Assembly: GCA_005406025.1 (NCBI GenBank)
Contig: BGZK01001037.1
Span: forward strand, 62,001-126,000
Direction of reading: 5' to 3'
Length of the DNA: 64,000 nucleotides
Source: Eumeta japonica
Lineage: Eukaryota; Arthropoda; Insecta; Lepidoptera; Psychidae
Shown here: positions 41,801 through 52,732 of the stretch, piece by piece
Numbering within the stretch: the first letter of the stretch is position 1
Layout of the letters: each line of letters opens with the position of its first letter
Notes under the pieces: model-generated
What the model was told of the DNA's origin: nothing
Database searches by the model: none
Seen by the model: only the letters and a program-made list of their open reading frames with translations
Position numbers and translations under genes: made by a program

Positions 41801-44800
41801 GATTTGTTTGTATTTAGCAACATCTAATTTAACTCTTGTTAGGAGATTTGACTGAAAGAACGATTGGGTTTCTCAATATCATAATTAATTTTTAACAGGG
41901 CATTTGGAGAAATTAAATCACTGCGATTGCCCAAAAAATTGACACCAGGATCTGATCAGCACAGGGGATTTGCTTTTGTAGATTACCATTCAAAATCTGA
42001 CGCTAAGGTATGTTTTCTTAATATATGTAGGGCATATTGAAAATGTCTGGAATAAATGAGAAAAAATTACTATGATTGGATAAAAATAAATTAATTGTTT
42101 CTCAAAATGTTCACCATAAATACACTTTTTCATACAAATAAACCAATATAGAAAACATTTATGCTACTCCTCTCTGGCGACCTCAGAAACATGTTTCATA
42201 TTCTTCGATAGACTCTTCTGGTAATGAAAATTATTGACCGCATATTGATTGTTAATTTTTATGAACAAAAAAGTCACAAGGTGCCAGGTTGAGACTATAT
42301 ACAGAATTGCTCAAGTTCTATGTTTTCTTCAAAAATTTATTTGTCAGTTTGGCTGTGTAAGAATTGGCATTATCGTGGTGCAAGACGATGCGATGTTTAT
42401 GATTATTTTTATGGAGTTTGTTGATAACTTCTCGCAAACAAAAGGTCGCTTGTAAAATGTAAAAACAATTGGCAATTAGATGAAACAATCTTGTGTTCTA
42501 CAACGAGGGTTTCATTTTCAAATTTAGTGATTACTTTTTAAACATTTTTTATGTAAGTAGCCAGTTCCAGAAACTTATAGTGCACCCCCACATATGACAT
42601 GCTAATTTTCTTTGACTCTAAAAAATTTATGCCATAAAAATATTCTGTATGCATATATGTATATTGTATGCACATACAAATCTTAATAGAAGAGGTTTTA
42701 TGTTGTACATATAACTATTTTCATAATTAACTTTATACACTGACTATTTTTAGAAAAGTACCTTTTTTTTAAAATTGAATTCAAAACAATTTTCCTTACA
42801 CTCATCTTCAACAAAATAAAAAAAATTAAACGTGTGACACTCGGGGACTGCCGCGGTAAAGCTGTTGCATAGCATTTTTTATCAACTTATGCAATTATAA
42901 TTGTTTATTTATTTATGCAGTATCTTTTTTCTTTGATATTAATTAAAGTTTTTCATCACTTTCTTCATTAATAAATGCACGTTGTTTATTCATATTTAAA
43001 ACACTTTATACACAAATTTTACGCGTATAGCTATTAACCAGCAACTGCTATTCACTGTTGTACATAGGTACACCTATGTATACATATATACCTACATGTA
43101 TACTTACGGGGCACATGCGGTGAGTGTGCCATTATAAAGATGTGATAGATACCTATACACCTATATACTTTCTCATAAACAGCTGCTTACGTATTCGTCC
43201 GATTTCGGAGCAGCTCGTCTCGATCTGTGCGAGCTTCGTACAGTCGTACCATATACATATATACGTTAAGCGAACGCTCGGCCGAGCTACATGGTAGGCG
43301 GAGTGGGCGGTGTTAGGTTTTATTTTCGTTACGGAATTTCTTGATTTCCGCACTCAAAGCCCGCGATAAAAGCTATGCAATAGCTTAAAAATGTTTTTAT
43401 GATTATACATTTTGCATATAATGGGTTATACACACACACGCACGCACGCACATTCTGTGTATGAACATAATGGTATTATAGATTAATATTAGGGGAAGAA
43501 ATTACATAAATCCATTAACATCTCAACACTTATGTGCTCTCAAGTCTGTAGTAAAAATGCCAGAAAATATGATGTGAATATAAAACTAGTAAACCTGTAA
43601 TATCTAAAGTATAGTTATGACAAATATTGGCAATTTCTTTAATTATATTATTCTGGGATCTCAATAGGAACAAATGACAAGGGATTTACTCTATATCCCC
43701 ATGGGCGAAACTATGAGCGGATTGCCAATTTTGTTGAGTGCTGTATAATTTTGGCCACCAGATATCTAATGTTTTTATTATTGGACTATAATAAATAACT
43801 GATGTGATGTAGCGATATATTATCGTTACATCACATGATAACTTTATCTGTTTTACAAATAACATAAAAATCACTTTAAACACTCAACACAATGTAGATA
43901 ATCAAAGTATTGAAGTGATAAAAATTCACCACTGATGCAGGTTGTGAACACGTATGCATTCTGTGTTTATTATTGATAATGTTTATTTAAAACACGCGAC
44001 CGTTATTCGCAACATAAATCTTGTTTGTTTTATTACATTTATGCATTATTGACTTTTAGCAGTTTCAATTAAACCTAAAAAAAAGCGAAAAGACTTTGTA
44101 ATCTTTTTGTATTAAAATTTTTATTGTCACTTAACAATTCTAAAATAATATATAAATATTATTGTTATTATTGTAAACTCACGCCTATTTCTCAGAAAGG
44201 TATGCACAGACCATAGATTTCGATCTCTCCTGCTTTACTGACATCTATCAATCTTCTCATGCAAGCTTGTCAGTTTCAGGTGCTCAGCATTATGCCTTTG
44301 TAAATAATCCAATTTGTGCTACATAGGATTTTATAGGGAGACCCTTGCTGACTTTTATATCACACACATTCGCTCTGTACATTTATTTTGTCAGTCTACT
44401 TTCATACATCCTTTTCAAACCAAATCACCTCAATATAAATTTTTCTACTCAAGTCACTACATCTTCTTTCAAACAACACATCTCTCTGACATCACTTTTT
44501 TAAAGTATTTTCAAAAGGCAAAAGAGATTGCCAACTACCAGAGAGTAGGTGGTCATCACCTATGGACACTTAATAACCCAAGAAAAGTCACCAGTGCGTT
44601 GTCGGCCTCTTGAGTAGGCAGTATGAATAGGATAACTGATGGAAGAGGAGTGAGTCGCCGGAACTCTCAATCACTAGACGAAATGCAACAACTGAAGCTT
44701 ATTACTTTACGTCCGCATTCCACATATGCTATACAGAGATACCATTTCCACTGCATTGATTCTACATATAATATAAATATTAGACCGAATGAAAAGTTAT

Positions 44801-45757
44801 ATTACCTAATTGCTATACAGTAATAAAATACTAAGCATATCTTAAAACTTATGTCTATTACACTGTTTTACTTTGCTTTAGGTCTATCTCATACCCTCAC
44901 TTCTCACATCTGACCCTAAATTGAGCATGGTCAGTGATGAGTGTATCCTATTACTAAAACACTTAAAAACACCTAACAATAATTATATTGATAAAGAGGA
45001 AGGCAATCTTACAGGGCTGGTACACTTCCACATTCATAAAAACTAACCAATTATAGAGTGTTATATTAATCATTTTGCTAAGAGGAAGAAAACAACAAAC
45101 TTTTTATAGATAAATGTATTAAAATATTTTCTTGAAAAATGGTGTTATTGCATCTTATTTTCGCTAAATACATTTCCATTTGTATAGAACAAAATTTCAA
45201 GATGGCGTACTTTCCCATATTTTTAACAAATATGAAACAAATGCATTTTTTCTCCTCTTTTTAAATAAAATAAAAAAAGAAAAATAAAATAAAAAAGAGG
45301 AGTAAAATTAAAGTTGTTTGATGAACTGCAAACATTACGTTTCCTTAAAATCCCGTCCCTCTTGTCACATTAAACGTGACTTCTCCCCCCTGTTGTATGC
45401 GAAAGTATTTTATCAACGGCCCCTAACTGTAAACACTGAGATAATTTTTTTTATTATTTCAGTGTATGAATTGCAAACTAACAAACATTCATAAAAGCAT
45501 TTCTATCATCAGAAAAAGATGGTTATAATAATATTTATATTTATTTCCAGAGTGCTTTTGAAGCATTATGTCAATCTACCCATCTTTATGGAAGGAGGCT
45601 CGTATTAGAATGGGCTGATTTAATTGATGAAACGGAAGGTGTAGAAACGTTGCGAAAACGTACTGCCCAATTGTTCAACACTAAAGCACCCGGTGGTAAG
45701 AAATCAAAGAAAGCGACTGTAGACAGCGAACAGTTTGTTGAAGCCTACACGGAATAA
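23802..45757 (+). CDS. RBM19: RBM19 / Mrd1-type protein with six RRM domains, complete (14 exons)
   Basis: A nucleolar RNA-binding protein needed for pre-rRNA processing of the small subunit. Exons: 23802-24203, 26580-26798, 26875-26973, 27655-27835, 28981-29072, 29944-30049, 31086-31277, 35798-35959, 39002-39105, 39186-39650, 41284-41486, 41602-41718, 41899-42007, 45551-45757. Every junction is GT-AG with matching phase, giving about 885 residues against roughly 920-960 in fly and human. RRM1 (LIVKNLP, RNFGFVGY) is in exon 1. A divergent RRM2 (ISGLPF, GFCFVGF) spans exons 3-5, and RRM3 (IFIRNLP, KGFATVTF) exons 6-7. The conserved spacer SHNWNTLFLGANAVAD and VRLALGETQLV are in exons 8-9. RRM4 (CILLKNLP) is in exon 10, RRM5 (LFVKNLNF, YGFIQY) in exons 10-11, and RRM6 (ILVRNVPF, RGFAFVDY, LVLEWAD) in exons 12-14. 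Acidic/basic linkers separate them. AATAAA begins at 45766, only nine bases after the stop. Confidence 0.96.
24645..24960 (-). repeat. Purine-core interspersed repeat, copy 4 (RBM19 intron 1)
   Basis: The remnant head 'actagcttttgccgacataa' is at 24648. The pyrimidine-rich core follows at 24705-24805, with units such as 'cccattctcaatttcggttc' and 'ggtctcactttcaattttga'. A decayed tail contains 'gaacatctaaatcccaaaaa'. The plan and orientation match copy 2. Confidence 0.5.
25590..26000 (+). repeat. Degenerate direct duplication in RBM19 intron 1
   Basis: Two segments about 285 bases apart can be aligned. The first has 'agcctctcctgtagtttcaa' and '...gcaatttctag' near 25605-25650. The second has 'agtccctcttgcagtttaca' and '...gaagtttctag' near 25883-25928. 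Both are followed by AT-rich text ending in 'aatgcgctt' or 'aagtgcgtt'. There are many mismatches, so the duplication is old. Non-coding. Confidence 0.35.
27926..28340. mobile_element. Pogo-like MITE, copy 1 (RBM19 intron 4)
   Basis: Beside a TA, the left end reads 'cagtttgaatctcgataact'. The right end reads 'aagtcattgagattccacta' before another TA. Allowing for decay these are inverted repeats of the type CAGTGGAATCTCAATAACTC seen intact in the NLE1 intron copy. The roughly 415-base body lacks coding capacity. The TIR style and TA target fit non-autonomous pogo/Tigger-type elements. Confidence 0.65.
29220..29640 (-). repeat. Purine-core interspersed repeat, copy 5 (RBM19 intron 5)
   Basis: A long pyrimidine-rich stretch with repeating phrases such as 'atcctgtctcgatactgttc', 'gttttaagtcagatgttaat' and 'aagtccgatgctggtctgat'. 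This is the longest and most decayed of the five cores in the window. Non-coding. Confidence 0.5.
30076..31037 (-). mobile_element. Mariner transposon copy B filling RBM19 intron 6
   Basis: The left end 'ttgggtcaagtaaagttttt' follows TA. The right end, read on the minus strand, starts 'aggttggagaaaaagatatt'. On the minus strand the body gives degraded transposase text (AVSVR-like helix-turn-helix near 30750, a catalytic-core remnant near 30400), with stops and an internal deletion; total length is about 960 bases. The sequence is clearly the same family as copy A (shared 3' UTR block and 'tgtcccgccatttttcaatt' against 'tgtcccgtcatttttctatt'). The intron is 1036 bases, so the element makes up over 90% of it and leaves about 25 and 50 bases of original intron. 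Confidence 0.8.
31320..31640 (+). mobile_element. Pogo-like MITE, copy 2, truncated (RBM19 intron 7)
   Basis: Starts with 'ggtgaaacctcgataactca', close to the pogo-like terminal repeat. It shares internal text with copy 1 (a stretch around 'tctaagtaacacatctatgt' there and 'acacaaatgtgttatagaaa' here is in the same relative position). The right terminal repeat is not found and may have been lost. Confidence 0.5.
31810..32400 (+). mobile_element. Mariner-type remnant, a second family (RBM19 intron 7)
   Basis: The plus strand gives scraps of a mariner transposase N-terminus: an ELTAQNWFYHCNSRDWTL-like block (second helix-turn-helix) followed by LGPS and HIYTIKSLGE pieces, then DDHFMKHIVKFNE where the first catalytic Asp would lie. 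Stops and indels are frequent. The family differs from copies A/B and from the nearly intact copy at 61213. Terminal repeats are not seen. Confidence 0.55.
32400..33610 (-). mobile_element. RTE-like LINE fragment with internal deletion (RBM19 intron 7)
   Basis: The minus strand carries reverse transcriptase pieces in order: YRPISL-like remnants near 33400; GCTNQIFSLRNIVEKFLP with VYCIFMNLEKVYDR (motif A region, 33290-33170); KIMVMVFKRDE; VYLGSLSTNDDKH with NAGNKVNRFLLAIMNSK (32925-32760); then RWFDHLERMN-like text near 32550. The segment that should contain the catalytic xADD box is deleted. A (TA)n tract sits at 32942-32962. The clade is inferred from the C-terminal arrangement. A second fragment of this family is at 44170-44770. 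Confidence 0.7.
34038..34115 (+). repeat. Remnant of 5' LTR
   Basis: A direct match to the first 78 bases of the 3' LTR, with about seven differences by eye. The rest of this LTR is missing, and the sequence passes directly into pol text. Confidence 0.8.
35208..35687 (+). repeat. 3' LTR
   Basis: Starts TGTGGCGA after a purine-rich tract. It includes a GC-rich early part (35340-35480, which gives spurious open frames on both strands) and ends in the region 'tttttcgccatatattaca'. The exact right border is uncertain by about ten bases. Confidence 0.7.
37310..37360. repeat. (CA)n-type microsatellite
   Basis: An interrupted CA/CG dinucleotide tract ('cacacacaaacgcacacgcg' and beyond) in RBM19 intron 8. 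Confidence 0.8.
38380..38940 (+). repeat. Retroelement tail with degenerate internal repeats (RBM19 intron 8)
   Basis: Three related units occur in a row. Each has a 'ggtttcgattttccatag'-like phrase (38393, 38629, 38760) followed by 'ttatttcaccccttttgggg', 'ttattttatcctttaaggtt' or 'ttttcacaccctttaaaggt'. The run ends with 'cccagtagtttgggctatgt' and 'tgatttatcagtcattg', a tail widely seen in lepidopteran RTE-type elements. Non-coding. Confidence 0.55.
39760..39980. other. GC-richer intronic patch, origin unknown (RBM19 intron 10)
   Basis: CpG-containing text ('gacctctcgagataatctgc', 'gtctttgcgcgaggtttcac') stands out from the AT-rich intron. A 114-codon open frame here has no family features. 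It could be a transposon fragment. A second GC-rich patch is at about 40535-40600. Confidence 0.35.
42025..42600 (-). mobile_element. Tc1/mariner-type remnant, a further family (RBM19 intron 13)
   Basis: Read on the minus strand, the region gives the C-terminal half of a transposase: HHDNANS near the second catalytic Asp, a Y.LNLAPCDFF block at the third, and then EESIEEYETCF. Stops interrupt it. The terminal 'tgtagggcatattgaaaatg' lies next to the intron start (donor at 42008). The other terminal repeat is not identified. Confidence 0.6.
42835..43395. repeat. Segment bounded by two CCGCG(G/A)TAAA-type repeats (RBM19 intron 13)
   Basis: The left motif 'ctgccgcggtaaagctgttg' is at about 42849. 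The right motif 'agcccgcgataaaagctatg' is at about 43358. Both are followed by a 'tgcaatagc'-type block. These motifs are common in lepidopteran short repeats. Whether they bound a single element or are two independent copies cannot be told here. The CpG-rich text at 43190-43310 between them has no coding sign. Confidence 0.35.
43428..43453. repeat. (CA)n/(CGCA)n microsatellite
   Basis: Tract 'acacacacacgcacgcacgc' in RBM19 intron 13. Confidence 0.8.
44170..44770 (-). mobile_element. RTE-like LINE 3' fragment, second copy, itself interrupted (RBM19 intron 13)
   Basis: It matches the fragment at 32400-32750 in the same order: 'agacccttgctgac', 'ttttgtcagtctac', 'catccttttcaaaccaaatc' and, after a gap, 'tccactgcattgattct' (44750), which also stands at 32690-32706. 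The gap at about 44515-44615 is filled by a different repeat, so the insertions are nested. Heavily decayed. Confidence 0.6.
44515..44615 (-). repeat. Lepidopteran retroelement tail inserted in the LINE fragment
   Basis: On the minus strand it reads 'gaggccgacaacgcactggt', 'taagtgtccataggtgatga' and 'ccacctactctctggtagtt'. This is the same family as 21515-21610. It splits sequence that is continuous in the related LINE fragment at 32400-33610. Confidence 0.55.
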
Positions 45758-47399
45758 TTTATGTAAATAAATATTGTTTTTTTTTACCATGCAGTACTTT
45801 CATTTCTCTAAATAATACATACTGATGTCGGTTGTTGGTCGATTCTACTGTTGGACACATGCATTGTTGTACATAAACCTGCCTCCTAGAGTTTCACAGC
45901 GAATCTCGGGCAGCATATAACCGACGATGGTCCACGATTTTTACCCATATAGCGATTAAATGAATTGACAAAAGAACCTGATATCAAAAGTAAGATCATG
46001 TTATAAAACTAATTAGTTAATCGAAGCATTAAGTTTACACATAAGGTTAAGTACCTGTTCAACCGAGATTTGAATGGCGGTGTACGAGTTTGCCGGAAAA
46101 TATAACATCCTATGCTTATGTCCATTTCCATCAATAAATATTTAGATACGCTACATGATTGCAAAATTTACTCCGTATTTTATTTATGTAATGCCATCTG
46201 TAGTTTGTGTCATGTAGCGCCATTTGTTATTGAAAACCAATAACAGCAACAATGAAATTACCTCAAAATTCTGGAGATGCACTAGATGAAAGCAGCGTTT
46301 AAATTCTTTTTGAATTCATTTTTTCTAGGGATAGCACCTATATTCATAAATAAATCTTAATAGACGCATATGCAAAGAAAATAAAAAGAACCTTTAGCAT
46401 CCGACTCTTAAAGGGAAGGAAAATTTTATACTATTATACAAACAATTCTTGTGTGATTGCGTGTATACATGTGTTACGATGATTTCGCAAACGTCTAAAC
46501 GGTTTCAATGAAAATATTTATTTTGATAATGATTTGCTGTTCAAATTTATCTATATAGGTGTCACCCTTAAATAAATGGGATAAAAAAATAGAAAAGAAA
46601 ATGTTCTCTTAAACGCTATTGATGAAATTTTGAGGCGATTACATAATTCATTGCTAAGTTATTAATTATTCACAACAAACGGCACTACATTATATGAACT
46701 GCGGATAGCACTATTTAATCGTACCAAAATATATTAAAAAAATAATTGCAAAGATAGCACTGAATAAACACTTTCAACCAAAAATATTTTCAGTGTGATA
46801 AGGATACACCATTTTTAATTAATGCCGTAAAACCGCTTTTCAATAATAGGTCGTGCCATGACGATGCGCTTTTTTGCTAGTGCATTTTTTCACATCGCAT
46901 TTTTACATTTTGAGACTAGTGTTTTAATTTTTTAACGCATTAAAAAAATACATAATTATGTATTTAGGTAGATACATTAAAATAGTATAATGCATTATAG
47001 TCATTTAATAATAATATAATATACTTAATATAAACTTAGTATAAAAGGATTGGTCATTTCCGAATAATGTTCGAGAACGTGTAACTGTGTCTCTTAAAAT
47101 TTGATCTCAAATGATTTGATGAGGTTGTTGGTTGTGTACAGCACAGCGTACGAAACTAAAGCTGTGAAGTTAGTCATAAAAATGTCGCAATGGTGTAAAA
47201 TAGGAATGCGGGAGAGAAGAGTTGGGGAGTGTTGTACCTGCGCAGTTCATCATTCGCAGGCAAATCGGAGTAGCAGAGTATCGTGTGTTGTGTACTGTAA
47301 AACAAGTAGTAATTATATGTTTATGAACCATGTAAAATTATGGAAATATAAAATATTAGCAATCATTAATGATCCTGTACGGACCCGGTTTTTGCCGTC

Positions 47400-47530
47400 A
47401 AACCGTCAAGTCAATTTATAGGCTCATAGTATGAAACAAAAGAGCCCCCTTTGAAGTCCGCGTATTTTGACGAGTAACTACGGAACCCTACATTGCGCAC
47501 GGCCCGACATACTTAGCCGGTTTTTAAAGC
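47400..47530. repeat. Common lepidopteran repeat block
   Basis: It contains 'gagtaactacggaaccctac', then 'attgcgcacggcccgacata' and 'cttagccggtttttaaagc'. Read from the other strand this is the AAAAACCGGC...GGGTTCCGTA block found throughout moth and butterfly genomes. Element borders are not clear; the preceding 300 bases may belong to it. Confidence 0.55.
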
Positions 47531-48189
47531 TATTTTCTTGAAAATTCTAATAATACTAACCTAATAAATACTAAAGCTGACATAGAGCATAGAGGAAAAA
47601 ATATTTATTTTATGGTGAGGAATTAAATTTAGATAATTTGCAAAATTGTTTATTTCCTAATTCCTTTTCATAACTGTGATTATCATACATTATCTAAATC
47701 TTGTGGAACTGTTATTCAGTATTTCTGTGATTACTTTTTGCTTAATTAATTAAAAAAATATATTCTGTATACATAAAAATTAAATATTAGGCATCTATAT
47801 CATAATGTAGTATAGATTAAGATGCTTAATAGGAATAAAGGGAGAGCATTTTCGGAAAACAAATGAAACCCATTTCATTTGAATAAAAATGTTTATGATT
47901 AAACTAATACATTGATGGATGGCTCATGATAACACTTTCAGAACGGAATATGGAATAATTAAACTATAAATGCAATAATAAAGTATTGTTACATTTTATA
48001 GTGCATTATAGTAAACAATAATAATATTTAGTTAAACTAAAATGTATATCATGACACACATGCATTGCTATTCCACAATAACTTTTTTTAAAACATGCAA
48101 TTTTTTTACAAGATTTAGAAATCGAATATGGTTTTCTCATATATATTTTTTTTGCTTTAATGAATGGGATTTTGTATTCTAAACATATG

Positions 48190-48216
48190 AATAGATACAT
48201 ACATACATACATATAT
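48190..48216. repeat. (CATA)n microsatellite
   Basis: Tract 'gatacatacatacatacata' in the RBM19-TM9SF3 spacer. Confidence 0.8.
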
Positions 48217-51004
48217 ATCAGTTTAATATATGAATGTAAAGCATAATTTATAGTCTAGATATAAAAGAAAGTAATATAATCTCACAATATTAAACATTTA
48301 ATCCAATCCCTGCCTTAATCCAGAAAAAAAGTGAGATTACTTGCCAATAATCCCAAAGGTAATTTTCTTTACAAAAAGTTTTCAATTACAACAAAGTAGC
48401 ATCTCTCTCACAATATCTAAATTTCCACAGACTAAAATTTTAAAACTAAAAGTTTTATTACATACCTACCATATTTTTTCTTAAAATGTTGTACCTAATA
48501 TAAACAGTACAATTTTTAGAAAAATGAAGAAAATTTGTATACATCCCCAATTATTGCAATTTTTCATTTATGAAATATTCCTTTATGCAAATACAGATAA
48601 ATTTGTCATATCTAAAATAATACAATATATAACACCATTACACTTAACCAGTCCGTCTGGATCATATTATCAACCTAGTTCTAAAAATGGATTTAACCAT
48701 TTTAAATACTTACGAAATATATGGTATGGGTTTCCAAATTGAAATTATTACAAGGGTCGAGAATTACAAAATCAGTACCATATTCCAAAAATAAAAAATA
48801 ATTGATACTGGCACATAAAAACTTAGAAAATAATTATAATGAACAACCTATTATAAGGAAGGAGAGAGTGAGAAATAACTTTATTCAAATGAATTTAGAT
48901 CAACGCATGATCAAAAGGCTAACAATACTTATGATAAATGATACAGAAATAGTTTCAGAAACAACTTGTCTTTTAATGTGGTGGTAGGTAAATGAATCAA
49001 AATTGTCCCTTAAAACACATCATTCATAAATATGTTGCTATATTACAAGAAAAAATGAATAAACACCAAATAAATAATTATTTCATTCAATTTAAAATTC
49101 CCTAATTTAGATAATAAAATCATATGTAGATAAATTATAATGATTTATAATAAAATGTTAATAATATAAAATAACATGTATGCTCATTTTCACGGATAGT
49201 CACTTGATTTTAGGGGTTTTTAATCTTAATGAATTTATAGTTAAAGTAGACTTTAATAATAATTTAATTATCATCAATGTTTAGGTGTCACCAAGTTCTG
49301 AGAAATCAAAAAATAAAACATCTATTGAACATATCCTTCCTAAAACAATGTCTGTGACAATAAACACTCCATAAACACATGTTTAACTTTTCCATTACAA
49401 AATATAGTGTATAACTCTTATACAACAAAATCAAATATTGACATGTATTTACATAAACTTTTGTGTTACTATTGGAGTGTTTATTTATGTCTAGAAATAA
49501 CATCATTAATATTATCCATAAGCCTTAAATCCATCATTTTATAGTTACATTTTCATTTTCACTTCAATTTTCTATTACATTTTAAGGTTTTGACGTTAGA
49601 TATCTGTTAGACAAGCCTTGATTTATATAAAAATTTTGATGAACTTTAAACCATGTCTATTCTAACTCATTGTTAAATATTCATTTTTAACAAAAGAATT
49701 TTTGAATATTTTTCATATTTTTTTTTAATAATGCTGTTTAAATTTATGATCCTAATTGTTCACTCCCATATAGTCCCTGACTGTAAGTACTAATCTAAGT
49801 TCTTGTTTATTGTTTATGTAAGAAAATGGTATTTAAGCATATTTTATTACTATTTTAATTACTTGTATTAAATTTCAAAGGTATTTTAAAATAACTAACT
49901 CATCAATAAAATTAATGCTACAAATATTACCAACGGATGCCTTTTAACAAGTAACACCTAGGATATTTAAAATAGATTTAGGTGAGTATTTGAATTAAAG
50001 ATACCCTTAACTTAATAAATGTCTATGTAAAAATACATTAAGGATTTATTGTTGAAAATTAATATTAACATTATGAAGATAATTACATCTATTTTTCAAA
50101 ATATGTGGATTTATTTCAAAAATGTTTCTACCTTAATACAAAAAAAAGTTGCCCTGCAGCCTAAGGCAGGAATAAAGGGCACAGCGAGCCAAGCTTCAAT
50201 CCTTCAAACCCTTTCCACTCAACCCTTGTGTTGTATGGAAAACTTTAACTGAAGGTTATAAGGGAAATAAGTGCAACAATGAAAATTAGATTTCTGGTAC
50301 AAGCTTTTGGCTCCATATTTCTTTATACTAAATCAGTTAACTATTTTTTCAAATACAAAACTCAAATAATAAATAAAATGGGAATTATTAAAAGTTCCAC
50401 AGATCGAATATTTACATAATGAATATAAATAAACTTTTTCGGCATGTACAAAAAAAAATGAAAATTACTATTACGTTAACAGTTTTTACAACTGCGCTTA
50501 GGTTACTTCTTTAACAGAGTGGACTTTTCAAAATTAATATCTTTTGTTAAATTTGTAATATTTCTGCATAAAATTCCTAATTTTAAGTTCATCTATCAGT
50601 GAAATGAAGATTATGAACATTACAGCAACATTAATATTTAAATCATGAACAAATGAACAAATTTAGCATGTCGAACTATAATTTAACATGTATCCTTTGA
50701 TAATGCAAAATACTATTAATATTAAACACACACTCCTTCATTACATTCATTCAGAATTTTAGGTTCTGAAAACTTTATGTGAAGATGCAGATTTAGATAT
50801 TGTTATAGGAAATTTTGTAGCAGGAATTAGAACTTGGAAACCCTGTACAGATGTAGTCCCATTAAGATATTAATGTGTTAAACACAAATTGTAATCAAAT
50901 ACATATTACCAATTCACTTACGATTCAATATAATTTCACAAATCAAGACTAATAATAATTAACAAAGAAATTCTAGGGCATCTTAAACAACTAAAACTAA
51001 GGCT

Positions 51005-52732
51005 TTAGTCAATTTTTACTGTTGAATAAATTTTTCGAACAAATGTGCTTGTGCCAATATAGCCCACAGTACCACAAATTATACCAAGAGCTAAGCTGAA
51101 TAAAGCCATATATCCAAAATAAAATGTTGTTTGGAATAAGCCATACATTTTCGTTTTAAAAATAAAATAATAAAAGGAATATAAGTAAACATAGAGAGCA
51201 GTGCTCCCTGCAGAAAGAAAACTTGTCCATTGCCAACGATAGTCCTCAGCATTGAGAAGGAAGTAAGTACATACAATTGTGACACACACAGTAACTATCA
51301 TGAGAATTAAGAAAACCAATAACATGAAGCCATAGACGTAATATATCTTATATGCCCAAAACGATGTAAATATAAAATACATTTCAATAAATATAGAACC
51401 GAATGGTAGAATTCCACCCATTATTATAATTATGAATGGTTCCATAAACCATTTTTTCTCTGGGATCGGACGAGGTACTGCATTGATTCTACATGGATAA
51501 TCGGGTGAACCTGCTAAATTTCTACCTAAAACTGTACCTACGAGAGTCAGTGGCAGGATGACAAAGGTACAAATTGACATCACTGCAATCATGCTACCAA
51601 ACGGAATTGCACGAGAAGCATGATAATATATGGCAATAAAGTTTATGAAAAATGCTGTTCCACATACTAGCATAGGTAAAAGAAAAGCTGAAAGTAACAT
51701 TTGCTTGATCCATAACTTGCCACCCATTCGTGCATACAATGAGCCACCAAAATATCCATTAACTGGTGAAGTAGCAGAATAAATGAATATAGCTGTTGAA
51801 AGTAACGATCCTCTTTCAGTATATAACTCTCCAAATATTGTAAATATTATGACAGCCAAAGTTACAACAGTCAACTGATAACCTGCTCCAATTAAAGCAG
51901 AAAACAATGCCAGATGAGGAACAGGTCTAAAAACATCACCATGCACTTGTTTCCATCCATATTCATCTCCAAGGTCCTTCTCCAAGTCATCCAGGTCATC
52001 GTCTTTAGAATATCTAGCATAATCTTTACGCAATGTTCTCATTAAAATCATAGAAACTAAACCAACTAAAAAGATGACCATCATAAAACTATTAAAAATG
52101 CTAAACCAATGGATGCGATGTTGGAAAAAATTGGGATCCAAATATTTGTCAAACCTATCCTCAAATTTTATATTGCTCTTCTTCCAATTTACTTCATATG
52201 TAAAAGTTATTATGGCATCGGGGGTCAATGGTTCTTTGTTTTCAGCAGTTAAATTAACTTCTACTATTCTGTTACCATTGTATCCTATATCAAATTTCTT
52301 ATGAGTCCAAATGTAGTAGTTATCACCATCAACTTCTCCAACTATTCCCCATATCGGTAGATCATCTATATACATTTGATACCAGTAATGGTTTTTCACA
52401 GCATAAACAAAAGCTTTATATGCCTGATCGTTGACTGTCACCGGACATATTTCCTGTGGTAGAGCATTTCCTTTGAACTTGATATCAAGACCACTGAATT
52501 CTAACTCAACGCCCTGGAGCGCCTCTGACAATGTTTCATGATAGTGTCCGATCGAAACTTTATTGCTGACACAGAAAGGTAGCGAATAATAAGCATATGT
52601 CTCCTGGCGGTTGTGATAGGGGCCAACAGTATTCATCCATAGTACGACTTGTTCACCATCATTATAGGTATGCGTATGCTCGTCAGCATTAATTACGGCC
52701 AAGAAAATAAAGAATACGTACAAAAATTTCAT
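51005..52732 (-). CDS. TM9SF3: TM9SF3, transmembrane 9 superfamily (nonaspanin) member, intronless
   Basis: A Golgi/endosomal multispanning protein of the nonaspanin (EMP70) family, involved in trafficking of other membrane proteins. The uninterrupted frame gives 575 residues against about 587 in human TM9SF3. A longer frame starts with GTG, so I take the ATG at 52732. Residues 1-17 form a hydrophobic signal peptide ending ...VINA. The lumenal part carries [17 protein letters not shown] and [11 protein letters not shown]. The first transmembrane segment lies near residues 217-240, followed by the acidic cytosolic stretch [20 protein letters not shown]. Eight further hydrophobic segments carry SPVNGYFGG and PFGSMIAV. 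The tail YSTVKID ends in the K-x-D type retention motif known for this family. A TATCGATG string about 125 bases upstream resembles a DRE site. The gene is divergent from NLE1. Confidence 0.95.
   Translation of the reverse strand: MKFLYVFFIFLAVINADEHTHTYNDGEQVVLWMNTVGPYHNRQETYAYYSLPFCVSNKVSIGHYHETLSEALQGVELEFSGLDIKFKGNALPQEICPVTVNDQAYKAFVYAVKNHYWYQMYIDDLPIWGIVGEVDGDNYYIWTHKKFDIGYNGNRIVEVNLTAENKEPLTPDAIITFTYEVNWKKSNIKFEDRFDKYLDPNFFQHRIHWFSIFNSFMMVIFLVGLVSMILMRTLRKDYARYSKDDDLDDLEKDLGDEYGWKQVHGDVFRPVPHLALFSALIGAGYQLTVVTLAVIIFTIFGELYTERGSLLSTAIFIYSATSPVNGYFGGSLYARMGGKLWIKQMLLSAFLLPMLVCGTAFFINFIAIYYHASRAIPFGSMIAVMSICTFVILPLTLVGTVLGRNLAGSPDYPCRINAVPRPIPEKKWFMEPFIIIIMGGILPFGSIFIEMYFIFTSFWAYKIYYVYGFMLLVFLILMIVTVCVTIVCTYFLLNAEDYRWQWTSFLSAGSTALYVYLYSFYYFIFKTKMYGLFQTTFYFGYMALFSLALGIICGTVGYIGTSTFVRKIYSTVKID

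Larger units (their letters stand above)
45758..51004. other. Spacer between RBM19 and TM9SF3 (convergent genes)
   Basis: This contains the short RBM19 3' UTR and, at the right, the 3' UTR of TM9SF3 on the minus strand. In between the DNA is AT-rich. It has one recognisable repeat block at 47400-47530, a (CATA)n tract near 48195-48215 and no credible gene. The open frames of 60-106 codons scattered here lack family features. Confidence 0.6.

Noticed and set aside
45245..45305. Hairpin 'ctcctcttttt...aaaaagaggag' as a possible structured RNA or MITE
   Set aside because: It is short, made mostly of A/T runs, and without flanking target duplication; chance in low-complexity DNA is likely.
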